Positions 1-12,120 of a stretch of 64,000 bases of DNA are shown piece by piece. The stretch covers positions 94,299,601 to 94,363,600 of the forward strand of contig CM057472.1 in NCBI GenBank assembly GCA_030035585.1, written 5' to 3'. Below the pieces are notes generated by a model. It saw only the letters and a list, made by a program, of their open reading frames with translations, was not told where the DNA came from and did not search any database. Position 1 is the stretch's first letter. Each line of letters begins with the position of its first letter. The stretch is from Dugong dugon (taxonomy: Eukaryota; Chordata; Mammalia; Sirenia; Dugongidae). Made by a program: the position numbers and the translations under genes.

Positions 1-315
1 TGATCCCAGTCTATCCCAAGATTCTCTCCCACTTTGTTTTCTAACACGTCCAAATTGGCCTTTTTGCCTTTTACATCTACCACACTGGTCCATCCTTCTC
101 ATTCTCTTGCCTGAGCTCCTCTTTCTCTCTCTGCTTATTAATTTTTTTTTTTTTAATATTCCGTTTGGTCTTCTTTCATCGTCCCTTGAGTTCATGATCC
201 CATTTAAGCCCATGGATCAACTCTCAGCTGATACTGACAGATTCCAAGTAAATTTCTTCCACTCACATCTCTTTCTTGGGCTTCCCACTGTCTACCTTTA
301 AGCAGGTGTAATATA

Positions 316-498
316 CCAGTTGCCATAGAATCAACTCAGACTTATGGTTATTCCATGTGTGTCGGAGTAGAACTGTGCTCCATAGAGTTTCCAATGGCTG
401 ATTTTTCAGAAGTAGATCACCCAAAGTGCCTCTGGGTGAACGTCTTTGTTTGATTAGCAGCCGATTGCATTAACCAATTGCACCACCCAGGGACTCCC
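316..498 (-). mobile_element. AfroSINE type B
   Basis: Reads antisense from 'ccagttgccatagaatcaact' to 'caccacccagggactccc'. Full-length type B: the promoter end is at the right edge, with a degenerate tRNA-like B box. Confidence 0.85.
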
Positions 499-510
499 AG
501 ATATAATATA

Positions 511-706
511 ACAAAACCAAACCCATTACTTTTGACTCATAGCAACCTTATAGGACAGAGTAGAACTGTCCCAGAGGGTTTCCAAGGCATATTTATGGAA
601 GCAGACTGCCACATCCTTCGTCTGTGGAGTTGGCTCGTGGGTTTGAATTACTGACCTTTAGGTTAGCAGCCGAGTGCTTAACCACTGCTCCACCAGGGAT
701 CCTTTG
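511..706 (-). mobile_element. AfroSINE type A, long subtype, perfect 11-bp TSD
   Basis: Antisense copy from 'aaaaccaaacccatt' to 'ccaccagggatcc'. It carries the extra segment 'gcagactgccacatc' that marks the long subtype. The duplication gatataatata flanks it at 500-510 and 707-717, identical on both sides. Confidence 0.92.
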
Positions 707-3700
707 GATATAATATATAAACCTCAAAATCAACCTGTCCAAGTGGAATGCATGCCTTTCCCTCCTTCCGATATGTGTATCATGAACAAAATTTTTCTTC
801 CTCCTCTGTCCCAATCATACTCACGGGCAAGTTACATCACAATTCAGAAAGCTGGGAAATTCCTTCAACTCTTTGCCTCTGTGCTCATTCCCAGTCAGAT
901 TCTATCTCCTTTTTTCTGGACTCCGTCTCAGTTTCTTAACCATCCCTGCTACTACTTTAGTTCGAGCCCCATCATCTCCTGCTTGGATTAGACAGACCTA
1001 GTTCTGATGCATGTAATTTCTGATCTCACTTATTGCTACTTACTCACATAGTATTCCTCACTTCAGCCCTTCCAAACTACTTGACTTTATTTTTTTAAAG
1101 ATCACATTCCAATATGCCCTTTCCCCTATATATTATTAACACATGGTATTGCCTCTGGAATAATCTTCCCCTTTCTCTCCCACTCCTTCCTTCTCTGGGA
1201 ATTACTTATCTTTCTAAGCTTATCTAAAACATTACCTCCTTACTGAGTCCTTTCTTGGTTTCACTATGCAGAATTAGGCACTTATACTTTAAAAAATAAC
1301 TTTTATATATGACTGTTTTGGACCTCTTATTGGACTCATATTTATTATGTCCAATAATCTGTTAGTGGAACGAGAGAAATCTTACTAACCTTCTTTTCCT
1401 CAACACTTAGTGCAGTGTCTGAGCTCTATTAGACATTCAAGTTGTTTTGAATGAATGAACAAATTATTAAATGTTTGCATGCAGAAATTGGGGGCAGTAC
1501 CATGGTAAAAATGAACACATTTTCATGTTCCAACAACAACAACAGCAACAAGCATGGTCTCTAACCCAAAAATGTAGTGAAGAGAAAGCGGAACGTTATG
1601 GCAGCTTTCCTATTGAACATTCCTTCTACATTATCAAAATCTCAAAGCTTTAGAGTGATAAGATTAAAAGAATTGAATAAATGATTTTCAAATTATTTCC
1701 TCAAGATATGCACAGTGATACAGCCACTGTTCTTATTCCGAGGATCTTGGTTTCTATTAAGTTAGAGAAGAGACAACGGTTTCTGCCCCATTTCAAAAAT
1801 TAAGAAAACAAGGAACAAAGTAATTAAGGGCCACCATTAAGTTTATGAGCAATTTTAAGCCCATAGTTGTAACACTCTTTTTCCCTTTCAATACAAAAAG
1901 CATTTGAAAATCTAATTGGAAGTAAAGTTACTATTAGTATAACCTCCCACTCTCAAATTTATGAATAAATAAAACATTGGCAAACTTCAATACTTTGTTA
2001 CTAGTAGCAATTTGTTTGTGATGAAGCCCTCCATTGATTAAAATGCACCTGTGTGTCTTGGCAGTAAAATTGGACACTGCCCTACTAGCTTATTGATTAT
2101 TGATTGACTCACCAAACACCTATCCTTTACTGGAAACTTCAAAAATGTAAAGGATAAAAAAAAAAAACTCTGTAATTTGGTGTTCAGTTACATTTACATT
2201 CTTGCCGTTAGCAAGTATGTATTTCTCAAAGCACGTATTTCTCAAAAAATATTCTCTTAGTAAAATGTGATATCTTGGATTGGATCTTGGAACAGAAAAA
2301 GAATATTGGTGAAAAACTGTGCAGATCTTAGTAAAGTTTGTAGTTTAGATAATAGTGTTATACCAACGCTAAATTCTTAGTTTTGAGAAATGTACCAGGG
2401 TTATGTAAGATGTTAACATTAGGGGAAGCTGGATGAAGGGTATTCGGGAACATTCGGTACTATTTTTGTAACTCTTCTATAAAACTAAAATTATTTTAAA
2501 ATAAAAAGCTTTTAAAAATATACCTTATTCTTACAGAGAAGCTTTTTAAAAACTGTTGTCACTATGAGAGAGCAAATTAATTGGTTATCTTTACATATGT
2601 GTCATTTGAAGACATGCACCTGGTACAACAAAGAGCCTGGCCTAATGTATTCCCAGTAACGACCAGCATCACATCTTTTTATCAGTAAACGTGAGCTTAC
2701 AGTCATTCCTATGTTCCTGCCTGGCCATTGCAGGGAAAAGGAATGAAGTTCCAGGAGAGAAAATCGATTTTTCACTCCTTCAGCTAGATAATAATGCTTA
2801 ACGTCTATCTTACTTTTAAGAGTAAGGCCAGGAACTAAGACACAGCCTGGAGGGGACAAAATCCAAATCAATATTATGCATTCTATCCTAGCCACATATG
2901 ATTCATGATGAATTTAATACTATAGATACAGGACAGAGCTAGTAATATGAATTCAGAATTATTTTTCAAGATCAGAGTTTGTGATCATTTCCCTGTGCCC
3001 AGGTTACGTTTCTCACTTCCTAGTTAAGCACCGCTGCATTAAAAAGGGTATGTATGTGTGTAGGGGGAAGGGATGGAGAAATGTGCTAGAGACTAGGTCA
3101 GAATTAAAAATAGAATACAGCAGACTTTAAAAATGGTTTAGTTTCATTGCCACCTTCATATAACTGCGCACAAATATTGACAGTCAGAATCTGAAGAACA
3201 CACATAAGCAGTATTAGGGATTCACACATTCATTTAATGCATTAAACACCTACTGTGTGCTTAGAGGCAAATATTAAAGGAAAAAAATCTAATATCTTAG
3301 GTTATCAAAACTTCCAGAGCAGTAGACTGAAACAATGATGTATTTTTTTCTTTATATAATACATAATTCTCACTGACAGTCATAGGATTTAAGAATGAAT
3401 AGGGAACGAAAAATGTACTTTATTTCCATTTATGATCTATCCTTAGCAGAATCTGCTCAGTTTAAACGTAGTTACATGATTCACAGCCCTAACGTAGGCA
3501 TAGAGGCATAAGGAAATATTAGGAATGTCTTTGTCAGAGTCTGCATCTTAAACTGATGTAATTCTTCTCAGCATGCCTGCATTTTAGATGAAAAATAATA
3601 GAATTGCAATGTTCAGAGTGAGGTTTGGAATTTTTCAACACTAAATGTGCTTTTTATATGCAAAGAAAAACAAATGAAACCCTTTCTCAGTATCACAGTT

Positions 3701-3764
3701 TATAAACTTCCAGAAACGTAGCTACATGTTCTTATATTGAAGGAATTATAATATAAACTTAAAA
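704..3764. other. Single-copy AT-rich DNA
   Basis: No gene or young repeat seen apart from the L2-like piece at 1,395 and a short (CAA)n tract at 1,531-1,550. The 97-codon minus-strand frame at 2,602-2,895 has no recognisable motif. Confidence 0.6.
1395..1465 (+). mobile_element. L2-like 3' end
   Basis: 'acttagtgcagtgtctgag' and 'ttgaatgaatgaac' resemble the L2 LINE 3' terminus. Short and diverged. Confidence 0.45.
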
Positions 3765-3815
3765 TTCTTAATAACTGCTAATACTTACTGAGTACTTACT
3801 ACATCCACCACCTAT
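3765..3815 (-). mobile_element. MIR, left piece
   Basis: 'gctaatacttactgagtac' and 'ttactac' match antisense MIR. The other half starts at 4,255, beyond the RTE derivative. Confidence 0.6.
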
Positions 3816-4254
3816 CAGTTTGTCCTACCGTAGTGGCTTGCATGTCCCTATAATGCTGAAAGTAACGCTACCACCATTCCAAATACTGGGTCACTCATAA
3901 TGAAGAGATTTCCGTAGAGCTTCTAGACTAGCACAGACTATGAAAAAAGGCCTGACAATCTACTTCTGAAAATTAGCAATGAAAGCTTATGAATCACAAC
4001 AGAACATGACCTGATTCATTTGCTTTAGAAACATCATCAGGAGGGATCAATCACTAGAGGAAGACATCACGTTTGGTAGAGTAGAGGGCCAGGGAGGGCG
4101 AAGGACACTCTTGGTGAGATGGATTGGCACCATAGCCACATGGATAGATTCAAACATGTGGCAACTAAGGATGACATAGGACCGAGCAATGTTTCTTACT
4201 GTTGTGCATAGGGTTGCCATGAGTCAGAGTCAACCTGATGGCATCTAACAACAA
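3816..4254 (+). mobile_element. Internally deleted (non-autonomous) RTE copy 1
   Basis: The left ~180 bp ('tagtggcttgcatg', 'agagcttctagactag') are leader-type sequence without coding features. The right part is RTE 3'-terminal sequence ('catcatcaggaggga', 'gaggaagacatcacg', 'gttgccatgagtcagagtc', 'ctaacaacaa'). The ORF between them is absent. The copy at 19,628 has the same join, so this is a mobile derivative, not a private deletion. It splits an antisense MIR, with a diverged ~20-bp duplication starting ttacta on both sides. Confidence 0.82.
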
Positions 4255-4470
4255 GTTACTATATGTGAATCACTATGGTAAGGGCTCATGTACTTCTCAC
4301 CAATCATCATTAGCATTTCCATTTTATATACGGAAACACCAAGTCCTAGGAAAGGAAAGTAAATGACCCAAAGTAAACAGCTAGTAAGTGGTTAATCCAT
4401 CATTCAAGTTAAAGTAGTCTGAGTCCAGAGTCCATCTTCATAATCACCTCTCTGAACAATGCTGTCTTCT
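4255..4470 (-). mobile_element. MIR, right piece
   Basis: 'ccattttatatacggaaac', 'aaagtaaacagctagtaag' and 'ctgagtccagagtcc' are antisense MIR blocks, continuing the piece at 3,765. Confidence 0.72.
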
Positions 4471-4805
4471 CAGTTAAAGAATTTAATTACAATCACAGAA
4501 CTTCTTTGCCTCTAAAATAATAAACAAAATTGTTCTCATGACTTAAAGAAAATAAGTAGTGCTTTTCCCCTAAGAAAAAATGTTACTACAGTATCTTTTT
4601 CCTAATTCTTTGCTTTCCCTTAGTAAAGAAAATTTTGAATTTTCCAGCATTAAAGGTAAAATAAGTAAATGTGGAAGTCAGAAAAGAGGAAAAGAGAAGG
4701 AAAAAAGTTGAATAGTGCATTTGAAAGATGAAACTTCAGAGCTAGAAGATACAGAAAAGGACCGCAGGCAAAGTGCACACTATTTCCTGGTCTGCATCAC
4801 TGGGA

Positions 4806-4974
4806 CCAAACACCAAATCAAACCTATTGCTGTTGAGTCTATTCCGACTCATAGTAACCCTATAGGACAGAGTAGACCTGCCCTATAGGGTTTCCAAGGA
4901 GTGGCTGGTGGATTCGAACTGCCGACCTTTTGGTTCTCAGCAGAGCTCTTAACCACTGTGCCACCAGGGCTCCA
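4806..4974 (-). mobile_element. AfroSINE type A, short subtype, perfect 12-bp TSD
   Basis: Antisense copy ending in 'ccaccagggctcc'. gcatcactggga occurs at 4,794-4,805 and again at 4,975-4,986, a perfect target-site duplication. Good conservation of the 'tataggacagagtag' and 'tatagggtttccaagg' blocks. Confidence 0.93.
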
Positions 4975-5189
4975 GCATCACTGGGAGAGGCATGGAAATG
5001 TCACATCAGTGTTTCAAATATTAAGTATAGAGGGCAGGACAAACTAGGCCTTGAGTACATACAGCAATGAGAAAGTAACACAAGAGATGCAAGATCAGGG
5101 CCAAGAGAAAGCCCTACCAAAAAAAAGAGATATGAGTCAAGATACCCAGTCTGCCAACACTGGGATTTGCTATGGCATATTATATAGCC

Positions 5190-5226
5190 ATAGGTTTGCG
5201 ATGAGTCAGAATCAACTCAAAGGCAT
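5190..5226 (+). mobile_element. Short SINE/RTE 3'-end remnant
   Basis: 'gatgagtcagaatcaactc' plus 'aaaggcat' is the 3'-end block shared by AfroSINEs and RTE; nothing recognisable lies upstream, so the family cannot be decided. Confidence 0.4.
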
Positions 5227-5405
5227 TTCCCAGTCCAGTTCCCCATACAGAGCTCATGTGCCAGGAAGCCACAAGCAGAAAATGCACCAACCAGGAGCTG
5301 GTCCACGCTAAGGCCCCTGATGCAGAACAGCCGGTGCTCATGGATTGCACACCAAAATAGTAGTGAGCTGAGTCCCACTCTGCATGGCCTCTGGGGTATA
5401 ACAGG

Positions 5406-5572
5406 GATTAACCAGTAGGCAAGGTATGCACAGGCTTGTTTGTGCTTACTTACTAGTCTGTAGTGCACAATTTCACTTGTTTTTGATGTGGTGAAACCCA
5501 TGTGAAATTGTTCACTACAGATTAGTAACTAAACACAATTAAGCCCGTGTATACCTTGCTTACTGGTTAATC
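5406..5572. repeat. Long imperfect inverted repeat (71-bp arms, 25-nt loop)
   Basis: Left arm 5,406-5,476 and right arm 5,502-5,572 are reverse complements with roughly 9-10 mismatches. They open with gattaaccagta / ..tactggttaatc and close with caatttcac / gtgaaattg around a 25-nt spacer. Weaker symmetry extends to about 5,380 and 5,596. Not a SINE, RTE or L1 that I can identify; it could be a palindromic MITE. Confidence 0.85.
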
Positions 5573-5599
5573 TGCCCCTGGACCACAAAGAGGGGTTCA

Positions 5600-6580
5600 A
5601 GCTGCTTCTCAAGGAGGAAAAGATTTTAAATAGAAAACAAATAAATTTCAGAAGTATAAAGAAATTTCATAAGAAATAAGAATGCCCAGATCAGCAACCT
5701 TCCTAAGCAGAAGCTCACACAGGGCAAGCATCTGCCACATCACTTCCAGGGCTGGCCTTGGTGGCCCCATTGGTGACAAAATGAAATAGAAGGCAAGGAA
5801 CTCAAGTTCTACCTAAGGATGATCAGTGTTGGGAAAGCAAACTCCCTCGCCACATCCCACTCTAGCTCATGTAATAAAGGGGTCTATTATTTGATAAATA
5901 TTGAATATAATTATCAGACCATTCAGGAAGACTGATAAATGAATTCAGAAAGTTGAAGTCTTTGCCAGTCAACTTCCAAAACCCTCCTTTGCTGCTACAA
6001 ACTAAGTGTGTGGTCAGTTGGCAACTGGAATTATCTCTGTCCACATGTCCACAGTGGCCACATCTATCATTTTAAAAGCTAATAAACCTTGGCGTATAGA
6101 GAATAAGGGCACACAGGCTTTTTCCCCTTTAAGACAGGAGTGTGTTCTAGAAAATGTGTTTAGTTCTATTATGTGCTATGCGACATTGCACATTACAAGC
6201 ACCCCAAAAAGGGGCTGAAGAGGGGAAAATGTGCCCTCCCTGGGCAAGCAATGAGTAGAGAATGATTCCAGTACAGCACGGATGGACTCACTCTGTCTCA
6301 GTGTTGTGATTTATAGCAGCACTTGGTTGAAATCCCCAGTTGGTCCTCTTCTTGTGAAAACCAGGAGTGAGAAGTGCTTCAGGGAAAGTCCTCCCCGGCA
6401 CATCAGAGCTGGCTGGAAAATTTGCACCAACAGCTCTGCTTGGTGTCAAAGCCCCCATCTGGATACACAGTATGGGTACGTCATCTGCTTATCCGCCTGG
6501 TCCAGATGAGAATGCGTGGAATTCAGTGCACACGTGTCAGCTTTTCCTCCCCGAGAGGAAGGAGAGCCAGTGGGGAGTGA
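5600..6580. other. Single-copy DNA
   Basis: No gene or recognised repeat. Short overlapping open frames at 6,282-6,580 run into the GT microsatellite and show no domain. Confidence 0.55.
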
Positions 6581-6582
6581 TA

Positions 6583-6638
<56 letters not shown>
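6583..6638. repeat. (GT)n microsatellite
   Basis: About 27 uninterrupted GT units. The open frames crossing it on both strands are artefacts of the repeat. Confidence 0.98.
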
Positions 6639-6642
<4 letters not shown>

Positions 6643-6704
6643 CAGAAAACCCATGAAACAAAATTCTAGTCCATTTTTCTGACTTTTTTCATGTGTGTAC
6701 GAGT

Positions 6705-7150
6705 TTCCAAGGACTTCCATAATAAATTACCATGAACCAAGTAACTTAAAACAACAGAAATGCATTCTCCAGTGGTTCCGTAGGCTAGAAGTCCAAAATC
6801 AACGTTTCAGCAGGGACGTGATCCCTCCGAAGGCTGAAGCCAAGAGCCCTTCTTTGTCTCATTCTAGCTTCTGGTGGTTGCTGGCAGTCCTTGGCTTTCC
6901 TTGGCTTGCCGTCACATCAGGCTGGTCTCTGCCTCTGTCATCACATGATTATTTTTGTGTCTATGTCTTTGTGTGTCCTCAACCCTTCCTATAAGAACAC
7001 AGCTATATTGGATTTAGGGCTCATTCTCATCCAGTGCGACCTCATCTTAACCTAACTAATTACATCGACAGAGACCTTGTTTCAAAGATCACATTCTGAG
7101 GTTCTGGGTGCACAGGAATTTTGGGGGAAACAGTATTCAACCCAGTGCAG
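6705..7150 (-). mobile_element. MLT1-like LTR, antisense
   Basis: Blocks in MLT1-like antisense order: 'cttaaaacaacagaaatgc', 'aggctagaagtcc', 'cttctggtggttgctgg', 'ataagaacacagc', 'gacctcatcttaac', 'agaccttgtttcaaag', 'gtattcaaccca'. Near full length, with no internal ERV sequence beside it. Confidence 0.78.
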
Positions 7151-7379
7151 TGCATATCCAAACACTCTTGCTCTTCCTTATTAAGGTGGTGATGGATACT
7201 TGGTACCTCTTTAAATATAATGCTTTGTTGTTATTGTTCTGATAATTTAAACTAATTGTTTAGTGGAATACACACTGCCCTGGGACTCCACTTCCGCTCC
7301 ATTATCCCATAATTATAGAAAGTCAGTGGGCTTTGGAATAAGACACACAAGAGTTCAAACCCTGAGTCTGCCTCATTCT

Positions 7380-7745
7380 CAATCATTCCACAGATACTTA
7401 CTGAGCACCTATTACATGTGAGACACTGAAACACATAACAGAAACAAGACTGTGCTATCATGATACTTAAATAGCCATGAGGACAACAGATAATATCTAA
7501 GTAAATGCATGTCTAAGGTATGAAGTGGAGTTCAGGACTATGAAGAAAAATAAACTAAGGGGCCCTGGGAAAGCTGGCTGATAAAATGGTAGTTGAGCAG
7601 AGACCTAAAGAGAAGGAGTGAGTCACACAGAACTCTGAGGGAAAGGTGTTCTAGGCAGAGGAAATGTTAAGTGCGGTGCCCAGGAATGGGCATGTCCTGT
7701 TGAGGAAGAGCAATGAGGCCAAGAAGGATGAGTCGACAGAGTGAG
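7380..7745 (+). mobile_element. Ancient interspersed repeat, family not named
   Basis: 'ttactgagcacctattac', 'gagcagagacctaaag', 'gtgttctaggcagaggaaatg' and 'gcaatgaggccaagaagg' recur in related form at 11,575-12,120 and 18,840-19,330. I recognise it as a common mammalian repeat but cannot assign the name securely. Confidence 0.5.
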
Positions 7746-7887
7746 GAAGAGCTGCACATAAGATTAGGTCACCTTGATAAATCATCTTTTTAGCTTTTGA
7801 CTAAATATCGAGATAATCATACATAGCTTTTGGGGGTCATTGTAGGGGCTATAGCAAAAATTTCTTACAGCCTTATCACCATGACTG

Positions 7888-8425
7888 GTTCAAGGTTAGT
7901 GAACTGGATAGTCTCCACTTTAACCCCCTCCCACAGATCTACTCTCTGCCCATTTCTGTCTGGCTCTATGTCCTGGAAGGCTGATGACTATGAACTACAC
8001 CTCCCAGGTTTCCCTGTGAGCTGGTTGGCTGGCTCCCAGTAGAGTTGGCCAAATGGAGGCACTAATAGACGAGAGGCTTGGAAAAGAGAGATTGGGGTAT
8101 TTCTTTTCAACTGTCTTCCTGCTTAGGTGCTGCATTCTGGCAATAGTTGCATTTCCCCTAGTCTAGAGCCCCTAACAGGAACCCTTTTCTCCATGGTTCC
8201 AGGTCTCACGGAATCTTTCAACACACTTTCCTTCCCTTGTGCCATCACTTCCCACAGCTGGTTGTCTCTGGGTTCATCATCATCCCTTATTTGTTAGCTT
8301 TCATTTCTGTAACCCTGACCACTCCTTTGTAGATAGTAATGTCATTAAAGTTTCTTAGTTTGAACCATCTGGTATGAATTCTATTTACAGCCAGGACCTG
8401 AATGATACAGTAGATATTCAATAAA
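7888..8425. mobile_element. Possible ancient repeat, unclassified
   Basis: 'aactacacctcccaggtttcc', 'ggccaaatggaggcac' and the end 'ccaggacctgaatgatac' feel like an old mammal-wide element of about 500 bp. I could not assign a family or find its termini. Confidence 0.35.
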
Positions 8426-10849
8426 CATTATTGTTGTTACTTATCCTTTTGTCACAAATCCACTCAACCCATATGCCCAGCTGTAATTATACCAGATTAT
8501 ATCTGTTACCAGAAAGCACGAATCCCCAGAAACATGGTCACACCCAGAAAACTGGATTTAAAATATTTCTAGAAGGAAATATATTAAAGTTCACCATTTT
8601 ATTATGGTTTCCTCTCTAAGCATGCTATCTGATAGATCCATAGACTCATTAAACCTAAAGAGAAGCAGATTACAGACTCTGGGTTGTTCAATTTTTCCTT
8701 CTTATTTTTATCTTCTCTGATATGGCACAACCTTTTGGTAGCATTAGCCTCTGTAACTTTCTTTACATTTTCTCCTTTTTCTTCATCTGAATCTAGACAC
8801 TAGGATGCCTTTGCCCATTTCTTCAATTTTTCCAGGGCTGAGTAGCCCCATCTACTTAACAAAAGGAAGATGTCTATCTATTTCTTTTGTCCAAAACATT
8901 TTGGCCTAGCAATGTAAAAGGTTCTCAAACAATTCTCAGAATTTTCCTTATGGGGAAAAAAAAAAAAAAAGCTTGGAGAGAAATTAGTTGGTTTTACCAC
9001 TTGGGGAGTCAAAGACATGGAGAGTCAGGGACTCTGAAACATTAATTCATATTGTTACCAAAAAAGGCACCATCTGTTGACAGCACTTATTCCTGATCTT
9101 TGACATGAGCCATATTCATATAAAATTCTAGAAATCTGTCTAATAGAATACAAAGAATAAGAACTTATTTCATTATAATCAAGGGAAAAAAATCCTAACT
9201 GTCCCAGCTTCTATTCTGTAGTAACTGCATAATAGTCCTCATTTATTTTCAGCCACACAATGAGAATTTCAGGTGTTGTGGGGGTGGGTGAAAAGAGAAT
9301 GATCTGGTTTTTAGTGCGCCTTCTGACACTAAGAAGGAAAAGGAACCAGGTCTTTTAGGAACCTTTCTAGACCTCAGTCTGCAGTTTCATTTAAAGAAAG
9401 GAGAGAGTAGAAGTTTTCCAGCCTTCCTTCAGCTAAAATCTTTCATTCTTCCTAACCTCAATTTGAATGCTATTTTTCAAACCCACAGATAATACCTTCC
9501 TTGATAGAAATGCTTTTGTAAAAGTTTAAAACTCGAAATTGTACTGATATTGATATTAAAAACCACCAAAAAACTACTATTATATCAGGACAGCATTTGT
9601 AAATTACTCTAGCTCTTCTTTTAAGAATTCAAAGAAGATGGTTTGTTTCCTCTCCTTTCGCTTTATTTAGATCCCCCGCTGTGCACAACAGGGGGAAAGA
9701 GGTGCCATAAAAAAGAAAGAGAAAATAAACCAGATGATCAATCAGGTGTCTTAGTTTTTGTTTTAACCTAGACATCCAGGTGCTAATTTTTCTGCCAGCC
9801 TCCCCACAGGCTGCACAGAATAACATTGAACAGAGCCTAATGCTGTGAGTTCTAAAACGAATGCACCTGTTTGAAAGTCTTTTTCGTGATGTCTAACTCA
9901 ACTGTGCATTGAACACTCCTAAATATTTCTAATAAAGCATCATTCTTTACAACTCTTTTTGAATATATTCTCAACTTTCTCATTTCAGTTGTGTCTGCTC
10001 ACCTGTTCCAAGTGCTACCTTTTGGAAGAACAGTTACTTTTCCAGAACCCAGCAAATTTTGTTTCTGGTTTAAATGTTTAAAATAACATCTCCTTTAAGG
10101 CTAAACCTTTAGCTAGACTGCTGGTAGCTTTCTGGGCTAAAGGCACTGTCATGGTTATTTCTCTATGGAAACAGGTTTAAAGTTGAACCATTTTGACGTC
10201 TAATCTTGATTTGGCTTTTAGCATAGAAGTGGAAGCCCTAGGGAAGTTATTTCACTTCTACTTGCCAATTTTAAAGCTGGACTTACTATATCTACCTCTT
10301 TCTCACATAAAGTTATTAGATAAATCAATTCAGTTATGGACCTACTCAGGCCAGGGAACATTTAGAAGGTGAGGGGGTAGCACTTCATTTTAAATTGTTA
10401 TTTTATTTGGCCAGCTAGAACTGACAGACTCTCTGCTGGTGTTGTCAGAAGAGATACAGGTAGGAACTAGTGAGCTCTAAACTTTAGTTCAAACGCCCAC
10501 AAGCGACCTGCTATCCCACTCAGGAGAGTAGTAGTCTTAGCTCGTGAGCCAAAGTACACTTGCTTAAGCTGATCACTGTTGGTTCTGACACAGCTGTCAG
10601 AATTTTTCCAGAGACAGGAAGATATTTGCATTCCCGAGTTGAGTTTGTAAAAACTGTAAAGGCTAGTCTGAGGCGTGATTTTTTTGTGTCACACTTCAAA
10701 TGTCTTCAGTTTTCCACAGTGAATTGTTGACTTTCCTTAGGCGGCATTTTTTCTCAGAGATGACCTCCTCGTTCCCTGTCTAATTGCAAGAAAAGTGTTT
10801 GAAACATAATAGGTCATGAAAAAATATTCATTACTTCTTTATTGAATTC
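8426..10849. other. Single-copy AT-rich DNA
   Basis: I see no coding region and no recognised repeat in these 2.4 kb beyond short A- and T-runs (8,957-8,971). Confidence 0.55.
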
Positions 10850-10862
10850 CTATTACATGATA

Positions 10863-11068
10863 AGAGCCCCTGAACGGTGCAAACTATTAATGCCCTCAGC
10901 TGCTAACCAACAGGTTGGAGGTTCGAGTTCACTCAGAGGTGCCTTGGAAGAAAGACCTGGCAATCTACTTATAAAGAATCAGGGATTAAAAACACCAAAG
11001 AGCACAATTCTATTCTGACACACATGGGGTCTCTGTGAACCCGGTATGGACTAGACAGCAACTGAAAG
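10863..11068 (+). mobile_element. AfroSINE type B
   Basis: Sense copy: 'gagcccctgaacggtgcaaa', B-box-like 'ggttcgagttc', then 'gacacacatggggtc'. Flanked by similar 'attacatgataag' and 'attatgtaacaag', a probable diverged duplication. Confidence 0.85.
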
Positions 11069-11221
11069 AATTATGTAACAAGTACTCTCCCAGGTACTGG
11101 CTTACAGCAGTTATTAAAAAAAAAAAAAAAAAAGACAAAAACCTCTGCCCGTGTAGGGCTTACATTACAATTAGCAAGCGTATAGGGGGAGACAGCAAAA
11201 TCTACTTTTGTTTACTTTGAG

Positions 11222-11435
11222 GCAATCTGACTGACGTCAAGACTTGATTCTTCCAACTCTTCCTGTGTGACCTTAGGCAAGTTACTTAATCTTCCTGTGC
11301 CTCAGTGCTTCATCTACAAAATAGAGACAGCAATGGTTCTTAACTCATAGGCTGTGGGGAGGATTAAACGAATTAACACAATATTTAATGTGCTTGGCGC
11401 AGAGAGAATGCTCAATATCATCTCTTACTATTTTT
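11222..11435 (+). mobile_element. MIR
   Basis: 'tgtgaccttaggcaagttac' with 'cctgtgcctcag', 'gaggattaaacg' and 'gctcaatatc' gives the MIR core and 3' part in sense order. Confidence 0.82.
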
Positions 11436-11574
11436 AATTATGTTTTAAATTTATTGTATGTCAAGTTTCCTCATGTTGCCTATAGGGTTTTCTATCTGCT
11501 TTCCTGCTAGTTGTGTGTACCGATTGTGCAAATGATATAAATGTTATCTGGAAACTCATTCAGATACAGATATA

Positions 11575-12120
11575 AATCTGCAGCAGATAGATACTGTCCC
11601 TGCTCTCAGGAAGTTTACGTTCTAGTATAGGAAAACAGACAATAAATAATGATAATTAAAAAAAGATGTATGTCAACTATAAAAACCAGTTGCTTTCGAG
11701 TCGATTCTGTCTCATGACAACCCTATATATTGCAGAGTAGAACTGTGCTCCATGGGATTTTCATGACTGTAACCTTTTGGAAGTAGATTGACAGGCCTTT
11801 CTTCCAAAGCACCTCTAGGTGGATTCGAACCTCCGAGCACTTAACTGCTTGCACCACCCAGGGACTCATGCCAAGTAAATGCTATGAAGAAAAATACCTT
11901 AGTGCAAGTGATGGAGAAGATCTTATTCCAAATTGGTTTATCAAGGAACACCTCTTCTATAAGATGGCATTTAAACAGATACCTGAAAGAAATGAAGGGG
12001 TAAGTCACGTGTACATTTGGGAGTGGAGTAATTCAGGAAGAGAGAATAGTAAATGCAAAGACTCCTTAGGCAAGAAAGAACAGAAATTGTTGGACAACAA
12101 AGAATCTATCCTTGTTGCTT
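11575..12120 (+). mobile_element. Ancient interspersed repeat, split by a SINE
   Basis: 'ctgctctcaggaagtttacg', 'gaaaacagacaataaat' and, after the SINE at 11,683-11,867, 'gctatgaagaaaaatacc' and 'caggaagagagaatagtaaa'. Same family as 7,380-7,745. The 84-codon open stretch at 11,868-12,122 lies inside it and is not a gene. Confidence 0.5.
11683..11867 (-). mobile_element. AfroSINE type B inside an older repeat
   Basis: Antisense, from 'aaaccagttgctttcgagtcg' to 'caccacccagggactc'. It interrupts an ancient interspersed repeat that runs from about 11,575 and resumes at 11,868 ('aatgctatgaagaaaaatac'). Confidence 0.85.

Noticed and set aside
1531-1550. (CAA)n tract as a coding polyglutamine repeat
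   Set aside because: The 60-codon frame around it has no exon context, and the tract is short and interrupted.
6367-6720. Open frames of 65-100 codons on both strands around 6.4-6.7 kb
   Set aside because: They owe their length to the GT microsatellite (Cys-Val or His-Thr repeats) and have no domain.
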